Source: Lavandula angustifolia (lineage: Eukaryota; Streptophyta; Magnoliopsida; Lamiales; Lamiaceae). From it: a DNA stretch of 64,000 nucleotides. How positions within the stretch are numbered: the stretch's first letter is position 1; each line of letters opens with the position of its first letter. Under the pieces are notes generated by a model. The model was not told the DNA's origin and searched no databases. It saw only the letters and a list, made by a program, of their open reading frames with translations. The translations under genes and the position numbers were made by a program. The stretch covers positions 7,812,001-7,876,000 of the forward strand of contig CM054802.1 in NCBI GenBank assembly GCA_028984105.1, read 5' to 3'. Below are positions 56,182 through 64,000 of this stretch, one piece after another.

Positions 56182-57500
56182 GTGGATTTGAGTGTTCTGA
56201 AACCGTTTGGATGCCTGGCCTATGCAGCTAACACAGGGCCTCACAAAAGGAAATTTGATCATAGGGGAAATAAATGTGTGATGTTGGGGATTGCAGGGGA
56301 TCATAGAGGTTATACTCTATTTAACTTTGATACTAATGATATTATAATCTCTAGGGATGTTAGATTCTTCCCACATATATTTCCTTATGCCAATACAGAT
56401 TCACAGACTAACGACTCTGGTGAAACAAATCTAGTTGACTGTTTTCAACCGATTGTTGAAGATAGCTTTGACAAGGTTGATGGTGATACTGACTTTGTGT
56501 CTGCGTCAGAACCTGAAGATGACCAGACCAGTTCTACAAGAAGTTTGTCTGAGGAGGGAGAACCATCTGTTGCAGAAATTACTAGACCCAAGAGGACTAT
56601 AAAACCACCCTCTTGGATGAATGACTTTGTGAGTAAAGTAGACTTAAGACTCAGCTGTCAGCCGGCTACTGCTTTAACACCCCCCACTTTTCCATTTCTG
56701 TGCTCTTCTGTTTTCAGCACAACATACACTACTTTTTTGGCTAATGTGACTAATATACAGGAGCCTAAGAGCTTCAAGGAAGCTGCTCAATTGAGTGAGT
56801 GGAAATCTGCCATGGCTACAGAACTGGATGCTTTGGAGAAGAATGGAACTTGGTCTCTTGTTGATCTTCCAGCAGGTAAACATGTTATAGGCTCAAAGTG
56901 GGTTTACAAGGTAAAGTTAAGGCCTGATGGTTCAGTAGAAAGGTATAAGGCTCGGCTTGTGGCTAAAGGCTATAAACAGGAATTTGGTATAGATTATGAT
57001 GAGGTCTTTTCTCCCGTAGCTAAGCACGTTACTATCAAGCTTTTACTTGCTTTAGCTGCTTCAAATAGATGGCACCTTCATCAAGTTGACATAAATAACG
57101 CCTTTCTTCATGGTACTCTCACAGACGAAATATATATGGTGCCTCCCGAGGGGTATGAGCATGCTCCTGCTGGCAAGGTATGCAAACTAATCAAGAGTCT
57201 CTGACGGGTGAAGCAGGCTTCCCGTGAGTGGAACAATGAGCTAAGTAAAGCTCTCTCTCTTTATGGTTTTACACAATGCCCGCATGATCATTGCTTGTTT
57301 ACGATGGGGGTTGGGATGGATTTCTTGGGAATATTGGTATATGTTGATAACATTTTAATTGTCAGCCCCAATCTGAGTTTAGTTCAGAATTTGAAATATT
57401 TTCTTCATGAAAGATTTTCCATTAAGGACTTGGGGTTGGCTCGGTATTTTCTAGGGATTGAACTAGCTCGAGGAGAACAGGGGTTGTATCTTAACCAGCG
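56182..57500 (+). pseudogene. Reverse transcriptase of element 3
   Basis: Integrase C-terminal end (LKPFGCLAYA), acidic linker, then RT motifs: WKSAMATELDALEKNGTW, ARLVAKGYKQEFGIDYDEVFSPVA, HQVDINNAFLHGTL. A TGA at 57202-57204 replaces the Tyr of SLYGLKQA. The catalytic motif reads YVDNILI in place of YVDD, losing one metal-binding aspartate. RT continues through DLGLARYFLGIE. Confidence 0.88.
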
Positions 57501-58311
57501 TAAATATGTGTTGGACATAATAGATAGAGCGGGTCTTCTTGGCTGTAACCCTGCATCCACTCCTTTCCCACAAGGTGTAGACTTGTCTCCTACATCTTCT
57601 CCTTTGTTGCCAGATCCTGATAAGTACAGACGTCTTGTTGGCCAGTTGTTATACTTGAACCTCACTAGACCAGATTTAACTCACGTTACCCAGCAGTTAA
57701 GTCAGTTTGTTGCCTCCCCGTGTGAGAATCATTGGGCGGCTGCTCTTCATGTTCTGAAATACTTAAAAGGATGTCCTTCCTTGGGGTTATTTTTCTCCTC
57801 CTCTGGATCTTTCAACTTACATGGTTTTGCAGATGCCGATTGGGGAACATGCCCCATTACAAGACGTTCTCTTACAGGTTTTTGCATTTTTTTAGGAAAT
57901 TCTTTGATTTCCTGGAAGTGTAAGAAACAAGACATTGTCTCTGCCTCTACAGCTGAGGCTGAATATCGTGCTTTAGGAGCCACTGTTCGAGAACTGCTTT
58001 GGGTTACTTACATGCTTCGATTTCTACACTTGGAGGTTTCCACTCCTATTCCTTTGCATTGTGATAATGCTGCCGCTCTACACATTACCCGCAACCAAGT
58101 CTTCCACGAGCGGACGAAACATCTAGACATCGACTGTCACATTATCAGAGACCAGTTCAAGAAAGGGCTTATCTTGCCCACTGCTATACACACGAGTCAG
58201 CAACTTGCTGACATCTTTACTAAGGTCCTCCCTGGGCCTCGGTTTCGTTACTTGCTCTCCAAGATGGGGCTAGTGGATCTTCACCAGCTCCATCTTGAGG
58301 GGGGGTGTTGA
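57501..58311 (+). pseudogene. RNase H of element 3
   Basis: RRLVGQLLYLNLTRPDLTH, then FADADWGTCPITRRS (D), STAEAEYRAL (E), LHCDNAAALHI (D) and RTKHLDIDCHIIRDQ with the terminal QLADIFTKVLPGPRFRYLLSKMGL. The frame is open to the stop at 58311, overlapping the 3' LTR by a few bases. Confidence 0.88.
58295..58305 (+). promoter_or_regulatory. Polypurine tract of element 3
   Basis: CTTGAGGGGGG directly before the 3' LTR. Confidence 0.85.
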
Positions 58312-58688
58312 GCTTCTGGAAGCTTCTGGCGTCGTCTGGAGCGTCTGGAGGTGGTTGGAGCAGGCGTGGAGAAGATGAAGTTAGGATGGCGGTTAGGGAA
58401 GCGGTTACATGCAGTTGAAATGATTATATCAGCACCGTCGGATCTACTGCACACGTGGAAGATCTCATGGTTCATTATCGCTCCATTACTAATAGAAACG
58501 TGTTTAGGTGGTTTACGTTTTTGAGTGTGAAAGGCAGTTACTACTGAAACTGTTAGATATAAATAAGTGAGATGTACTCTATATTTTCTCATTCGAAATA
58601 ACATCAAAAAGATACTTTTTCTTCCAAATAGATCGATCCCATTCTAGGGTTTTCTGCCATTGTTGATCAGGAAACGGAACTTACAACA
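58306..58688 (+). repeat. 3' LTR of element 3
   Basis: 383 bp, a few differences from the 5' LTR. TATA-like TATAAATA at 58558-58565. Confidence 0.93.
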
Positions 58689-59029
58689 AGCTCCAGATTG
58701 CCGCAGTCCTTGATCACCTCCACAATATTAACCCACAAAAACAGGATTTTGACCTGAATACCGCTTGGATTTTGGATCTGGTTCTTCGAGATCATTCCGG
58801 CGATCGTTGTCGCGTACTTGAGATTGTACCGTAGGATGGTGAAGCTGCACTTTTTGTCGAAATAGATGGCGAATTTTCCGGTGGCGGCGTCGAGATTGTA
58901 GTTCGAGACGCCTTCCGAAAGCAATCCTTTGGGGAATCCATAGGAACTGAGAAGCTCGTACGCTGTAGGTCTGTCCGCCGTGGCGGCGGCAAAGATGGCG
59001 AGGAGGAAGAGGTAGCTTAGGAAAGACAT
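58689..59029 (-). pseudogene. DUF538 family protein, 5' part, interrupted by element 3
   Basis: Minus-strand ORF from the ATG at 59029. Residues 1-19 are a signal peptide (MSFLSYLFLLAIFAAATAD). Then come DUF538 motifs: AYELLSSYGFPKGLLSEGVS, DAATGKFAIYF, LKYATTIAGMISK and VKILFLWVNIVEV. After GNLEL (about residue 114) the frame enters the retrotransposon; the next host codons resume at 53289 with SVGIASA. DUF538 proteins are small secreted or membrane-associated plant proteins of poorly known role, often stress-induced. The insertion should abolish the normal product. Only the core promoter separates it from the Mutator element at its 5' side. Confidence 0.85.
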
Positions 59030-59196
59030 GGCGGCAAAAGCTAGGTCGAAGTTGAGAAAAACGGCGGCTTAATCAATGGTTAGATCTACTTCCTGTAAGC
59101 AAATTATTTATGAGGCTGATCGAGATTGACCGGAGCCGAACGTAGATTGCAATGCTGTAGCAAGTTGACCGTATATTCTTAGGATCATACGACATT

Positions 59197-59202
59197 CCTT
59201 TT

Positions 59203-59205
<3 letters not shown>
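59197..59205 (-). promoter_or_regulatory. TATA box of the DUF538 gene
   Basis: Minus-strand TATAAAAGG about 170 nt upstream of the ATG at 59029, a classic plant TATA. Confidence 0.6.

Positions 59206-59271
<66 letters not shown>
59206..59271. repeat. (TA)n microsatellite, left of the Mutator element
   Basis: About 32 TA units abutting the left end of the element. Confidence 0.9.
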
Positions 59272-59273
<2 letters not shown>

Positions 59274-59942
59274 AATGAGATCTTTTGAGAACACAGAGAA
59301 ATAAGAACAAATTCGTGTCATTCATTTTCGTGATATGTGGTTCAGATTGAGTGTTGACTAAGCATTTTTTGAAGGGAAAAAAAATTCATTAAGGGTATTT
59401 TCGTCATTTTGGATCTTATGTTTTAAGATGTAAAAACATTTTCTATCTCTCTTCCTCCATATGCAATTTCGACAGCTTTAAGAATTGAAGAGAAAATTCT
59501 TGCCATCGATTGCCCGCGTTTTGGCCATTCGTTTCGCTGTGCACATCCCGTTTTGAATTCGCCATTATCATTTCCGAAGCATATGGGTAATCTTTACTTT
59601 CAATAATTATTTTGTAATTCGAATAATGAATTGGGTGTTTTATTAATTTGTAGTGATTGTGCGAATGTATAAATTTGCGTGTTTGTTAGAACAATCGTCT
59701 GATGGGTTTGATAAGATGTTGTTTGTTTCATGGATTTAATGCTATTTGTGAAGAGAATTTGTCATTGAGCTTCATCAATTTTGTGTAGATTATGAGTTGC
59801 ACATCACCTATTATGTTTATGCACATTTATGACCTGCATTTACGCACATTGTGATTTTTTTCGTATAAAATTTGCGGAAGGTATTCATTTAGTGTTGTTT
59901 CATTATTTACCAGTTGATTCAACTGATTTTGAAGAGTCTATT

Positions 59943-60294
59943 ATGGATAGCACCGAAATGTGTTATAGTCCCATTTGTCCCGTTGAACTTAAACCTTATG
60001 TTGGTCAAAAATTCAGCCATTTGGATGATGGTGTTCGTTTTTACAAAGTATATGCTGGTTTGTGCGGATTTGATGTGCGCTTGAGCACATCTCGTGTTAC
60101 CGATTTGATTATCAAGCATAGGTATGTGTTATGTAACCGTGAGGTTCATGGAACTTCCCATTTCTGCAAAAACGTCGAGGAAAGAAGCTGCTATTCGTAA
60201 AGCAAACAAACCAAAGAGGAAATGCAGTAAATGCAAACAATTGACCAATCACGACGCTCGTAATTGTGATCAAACGACCATTGAAGATGAATGA
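59943..60294 (+). pseudogene. FAR1-like transposase, deletion derivative
   Basis: From the ATG at 59943 it encodes the FAR1 DNA-binding domain (ELKPYVGQKFSHLDDGVRFY, YAGLCGFDVRLSTSRVT, HRYVLCNREV). Close to 60150 the reading switches frame to the last residues typical of this family (KPKRKCSKCKQLTNHDARNC, a zinc-knuckle, then TTIEDE and the stop at 60292-60294). The several hundred residues of MULE catalytic and SWIM domains that should lie between are gone. Full-length relatives move Mutator elements or, when domesticated, act as FHY3/FAR1 transcription factors. Confidence 0.75.
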
Positions 60295-60399
60295 ACAATT
60301 CTAATTCTGCAATATGACATCTTTAAATGTTTTTGTGGCGAATTTGTATCGCATTTGAAATTATTCGTGTTGGATCCTTGTTTATGAATTTGTTGTTGC

Positions 60400-60560
60400 A
60401 AAACATACAGATAATATTGTTATTTTGGTTAATGTGCATAACAAATTCAGCAAATGTGCATAAGAAATACCTTACATGTGCATAACAAATACAGTATTGT
60501 AGACTAAAAATTCAGGGAATGTGCATAACAAATGTGATGCATGTGCATAACAATTGCTGA
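60400..60560. repeat. Cluster of TGTGCATAA motifs
   Basis: At least five copies of ATGTGCATAA(C/G)AAAT within 130 bp (60432-60553). Further copies at 61148-61280, 61758-61885 and, inverted, at 59816-59830. Confidence 0.7.
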
Positions 60561-61108
60561 AAATGTTCATTTTTCCAAGTCTGTAAAATCACATCTGAAT
60601 ATGTCCTAACTTGTACTTCTACTATGAATTCAACTGAATTTCAAAACAACATCTGCAACCACCATAACAACAAAATAATATGATATTCAAAAACATCAAC
60701 CAAGTATTTTTTTCAGCACGTCTATATTTCTTCCGACGATCATCTTCTCATACTGTTCTTCTGCCGCTTGAACATTCTGCTCACTTATCCGGTTATGGGG
60801 CCATGTCAAAAGAAAATGTGCACACAAAGAAAATGTCTTTCAGTATCATTTGTAACATTCAGATTATTAGCATAAAGACAAAAGCCTTCTAAACTAAAGA
60901 AACATCAATCGAGCAATGTCTTTTTGATGTGTATATCCTTGGCCAAGTCATTTCAGATCATCCAACACTGAAGCTCAGTCCAACATGTTCTCTGTGCTCT
61001 CTTTTATTAATTGACTCTTCTATTTCTTGTATTGAATGAATCACTTGTTCATCTCTCAAGAAGCTTCCATCTTTAAAGTCATCATTATTGACTGCATTAA
61101 TAAAAATA

Positions 61109-62098
61109 ATGTAGTGATACCTGATTCATTAATAAAAATATATTACAATGTGCATATAAATTAACAAAAATGTGCATAAACTTGACTCTAAATGTGCATA
61201 CAAAGTTTCCAGAAAAGCATCACAGATTCTGAAATAGATATGTGCAGAAACTTTAGTCTAAATGTACATACAAATCTGAAGTGCGTCAACCACACCTTAT
61301 GAATGTAACACATGTCCAAACAATATCACAAATTCAGAGACTAAAATCGTCCAGTCCATCAAAGAATCGAAATTCAAGGCATATAAATGAACCCGAAAAA
61401 CACAAATGCTAGGAAATTCGTTACCCACGATAGCTATTCCAAAATCAATAATTAATTCGAAACATATACCCCCAATTACTCACATTCTAGATTTTGTGGG
61501 TCAATAACTTCGATTCAAAGAATAACAAGGCTCCTGAGTAAATGTGAAGAACAAATTCGCGTCACTTACCTTTGATTCGTGAAAAACCCGTACCTTTGAC
61601 GAACCAACAATGTCCTCTCAACAAGTTATTAGATGAGGGACAAGTGACCTTATATATATGTAACTTATTTTCACACTCTTGCAACTTCAAATTCATTTAT
61701 CAACACCTTCAAGGTCTCTAATGTAGTGATACATGATTCCTTAAAAAAAATATTACAAAGTGCATATAAATTAACAAAAATGTGCATGAACTTGACTCTA
61801 AATTTGCATACAAAACTTCCTGAAAAGCATCACAGATTCTGAAATAGATATGTGCACAAATTTTAGTCTAAATGTGCACACAAATATGAAGTGCGTGAAC
61901 CACACCTTATGAATGTAATAAACGTCCAAACAATATCACAAATTCAGAGACTAAAATCGTCCAGTCCATCAGAATCGAAATTCAAGGAATATGAATGAAC
62001 CCTAAAAACACAAATGTTAGGAAATTCGTTACCCACGACATCTATTCCAAAATCAACAATTAATTTGAAACATATACCCCCAATTACTCAAATTATAG
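61109..62098. repeat. Direct duplication inside the Mutator element, offset 612 bp
   Basis: 61109-61490 and 61721-62098 align over about 380 bp with scattered substitutions and small gaps. The stretch between (61491-61720) is unique. No coding potential. Confidence 0.85.
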
Positions 62099-62659
62099 TG
62101 TGAATTTAAACCACAGAACTTGATTCCAACTGCAAATGATAAACACACTATCTCAATTCAAAAATTAACTTATAAAAACAATAACAATCACACAGATTCG
62201 CTTTCAAAATCAATTACATGGATAGAATTAATCTTACACGTTATGTGCTCTTGGTCGCAACTACAAACAACCCTTAAAGTCGACGACGGACTACATCCAT
62301 AAATCTTATACACGCCGGTTACAAGGTCGCATCCCCTCGCTCGCGTCGCGTCGGCTGTGGAAGGATAATCGAGCAGCATCGATTTTCAGAGCGATTGAAG
62401 ACAAATGAGGAGAAATGAGGCGAAAATGGTTGTGGAAGTAATGCACTCTTCTGAAAATGGCATCTCCCACCCCAAATTTCTTTTCTACAACATTTGCCAC
62501 ATTTATTCCATTTATGCCCTTAATGAGGCGAAAGTTTGCAAAAAAAAAGTGGAAAAAGAAATGAGTTTATGAAATGATCTCAACCATCCATGCTTGTTAA
62601 TCAATGGCCTATGAGTGTTCTTATTTCTCTATGTAAGGGGTGTTCTCAATAGAACTCTC

Positions 62660-62661
<2 letters not shown>

Positions 62662-62727
<66 letters not shown>
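62662..62727. repeat. (TA)n microsatellite, right of the Mutator element
   Basis: About 32 TA units directly after the element. Confidence 0.9.
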
Positions 62728-62733
<6 letters not shown>

Positions 62734-62916
62734 TACATTTATATCATTTAAAAGGCAAACCACTACCCCTCTCTCTTCCACCTAATGTAACTCTTCGCAT
62801 TATTATTATCTAATGTTTTTATCAGTAGATTTCCTAAATATGAGAGTCATTTTATTTATTGGGAATTTGATTTTGTTTGAAGTATTGAGATCCTTGCGTT
62901 GCTATGGACAATTGAT
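62728..62916. other. Short gene-free stretch
   Basis: Nothing recognised. Confidence 0.4.
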
Positions 62917-63660
62917 ATTCTGCACTCTACTGTGAATTATGACTTAAACAGACACTCTACAAATCTTTGACACGTTCTTTTGACATGATTGACACGCATA
63001 GCAAAAACAATTGACACTCTGCTCTCTACTGTGAATTATGGCTTAAACAGACACTCTGCACATCATTGCCACGTTCTTTTATCATAATTGATACGCACAA
63101 TAGAGACACTGCTCTCTACTGTGAGTTATGGCTTAAACAGACACTCTACACATCATTGGCACGTTCTTTTGTCATGATTGACACGCACAACAGAGACAAT
63201 TGACACTCTGCTCTCTACTGTGAATTATGGCTTAAACAGACACTCTGCACATCATTGACACTTTCTTTTGGCGTGATTGACACGCACAGCTGAGACAATT
63301 GACACTCTGCTCTCTACTATAAATTATGACTTAACAGACACTCTGCTCATAATTGTCACGTTATTTTGTCATGATTGACACGCACAAACAGAGACAATTG
63401 ACACTCTGTTCTCCATTGTGAATTATGGCTTAAACAAATAATCTGCTCATCATTGGCACGTTCTTTTGTCATGATTGACACGCATAGCAGAGGCAATTGA
63501 CACTCTGCTCTCTACTATGAATTATGGCTTAAACAGACACTCTGCTCGTCATTGCCACGTTCTTTTGTCATGATTGACACGCACGGCTGTGACACTTTTC
63601 TTGTCATTGACACGTTCTTTTGTCATGATTAACACGCACAACTGAGACAATTGATATTTT
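62917..63660. repeat. Minisatellite with a unit of about 99 bp
   Basis: Seven to eight imperfect head-to-tail units containing ACAATTGACACTCTGCTCTC, TGAATTATGGCTTAAACAGA, CACGTTCTTTTGTCATGATT and GACACGCACA. Unit starts are about 87-102 bp apart. Units vary by point changes and small indels. Confidence 0.88.
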
Positions 63661-63774
63661 TTTAATAAACAAATGACACTTTTTTTTCGAAATAAATCGC
63701 ATTTTTTTCAATGTGTATGTGTCGACATTTATTTACTATAAGCATGATGATATGATTGTATTGATGAAATGTAG
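63661..63774. other. Tail of the TTGACAC repeat and possible intron end
   Basis: 63670-63705 matches 31425-31465. The sequence ends ATGAAATGTAG, a possible splice acceptor. Confidence 0.4.
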
Positions 63775-63922
63775 GGTAAAAGAAGAGATTCTGCATGGTC
63801 CAACTAGGGATAGATTGATTCTTCCATTATTGGACTTTATGAAGACGGACAAGAATTCTACGAATCAAGAAAAAAGGGTTTTAGAATCCTGGATGTTTAG
63901 ACGTTTCCAGCTAGCTGCCTAG
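63775..63922 (+). CDS. Possible terminal exon of an unrecognised gene
   Basis: Open from the acceptor-like TAG at 63774 to the stop at 63920-63922, encoding about 48 residues (VKEEILHGPTRDRLILPLLD, then NQEKRVLESWMFRRF). Composition is more balanced than its surroundings, and what follows looks like a 3' untranslated region. I do not recognise the family. No upstream exon could be found across the minisatellite, so it may be a captured or orphan exon. Confidence 0.3.
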
Positions 63923-64000
63923 CAATCCCTCCCACACTATAAGAACCTCATTTTCTCTTCCTCCAATTTCATCACACAGCAATATTATATTATATTACAG

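Larger units (their letters stand above)
53295..58688 (+). mobile_element. Ty1/copia retrotransposon (element 3), 5.4 kb, in a DUF538 gene
   Basis: Short LTRs 53295-53676 and 58306-58688 (TGTTGAGC to TTACAACA), tRNA-Met primer-binding site, polypurine tract, and a perfect AGCTC target duplication (53290-53294, 58689-58693). Internal gag-protease-integrase-RT-RNase H in plus orientation, opposite to the host gene. Short LTRs and compact size exclude the SIRE lineage; Ale/Retrofit-like is possible. Several frameshifts and stops, and an altered RT active site. Confidence 0.95.
59272..62661 (+). mobile_element. FAR1-type Mutator-like element, internally deleted, 3.4 kb
   Basis: Imperfect inverted ends: GGAATGAGATCTTTTGAGAACAC and, read inward from the right, GGGAGAGTTCTATTGAGAACACC, both followed within 20 bp by AGAGAAATAAGAACA. 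Both flanks are (TA)n, consistent with insertion into a TA microsatellite, so a 9-bp duplication cannot be distinguished. It contains the first and last parts of a FAR1-like transposase with the catalytic middle missing. Many copies of TGTGCATAA-like words in both halves. Confidence 0.75.

Noticed and set aside
59073..59321. ORF with an Ile-Tyr repeat
   Set aside because: Translation of the (TA)n microsatellite.
59272..62661. Helitron
   Set aside because: The ends are inverted relatives of each other and a FAR1/Mutator transposase fragment lies inside; no CTRR end with hairpin was found.
62917..63660. CRISPR-like or regulatory array
   Set aside because: Units are about 99 bp, imperfect throughout, with no repeat/spacer alternation, and the genome is eukaryotic.

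Overview
This window looks like nuclear DNA of a flowering plant, most likely a eudicot. It is AT-rich, its genes have short GT-AG introns, and it carries plant-only families (DC1 and DUF538 proteins, CACTA, hAT and FAR1-type Mutator transposons, and Ty1/copia and Athila-type Ty3/gypsy retrotransposons). I see no bacterial genes, CRISPR arrays, rRNA or tRNA genes. Most of the sequence is transposons nested in one another. Only one apparently intact host gene is visible, a DC1-domain protein at 50.8-52.9 kb.

Layout. 1-1.4 kb: gene-free flank. 1396-17722: a large, decayed copia element of the SIRE/Maximus type on the minus strand, with long LTRs, gag, protease, integrase, RT, RNase H and a long extra 3' ORF. 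A solo Athila-type LTR (10114-11547) splits its RT, and its 3' region holds an unresolved insert. 17.7-19 kb: host DNA with a Mutator-type MITE (18140-18552) and a hAT zinc-finger scrap. About 19.06-28.1 kb: a 5'-truncated Athila element on the plus strand with a complete 3' LTR. 28.1-29.7 kb: SIRE debris. 29.7-33.7 kb: AT-rich DNA with a hAT transposase fragment, a TTGACAC-rich repeat and another Mutator-type MITE.

About 33.7-50.08 kb: a CACTA transposon with a five-exon transposase-like gene. Its first coding intron is interrupted by a second SIRE-type element (35130-48246, perfect 5-bp target duplication). The 3' LTR of that element carries a 660-bp hAT MITE, and the last part of the CACTA holds a Stowaway MITE. 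50.8-52.9 kb: the DC1 gene. 53.3-59.0 kb: a DUF538 gene on the minus strand, split by a 5.4-kb copia element (53295-58688). 59.27-62.66 kb: an internally deleted FAR1-type Mutator element, flanked on both sides by (TA)n and lying just upstream of the DUF538 TATA box. 62.9-63.7 kb: a minisatellite of about 99 bp. 63.8-63.9 kb: a possible last exon of an unrecognised gene.

The most interesting signal is a module shared by the two SIRE-type elements, which belong to different LTR families. Between pol and the extra ORF both have an internal polypurine tract, a TATA-like site and a 73-78-nt intron-like segment ending TTTGCAG a few bases before the ATG. This suggests the extra (env-position) protein is made from its own spliced transcript.
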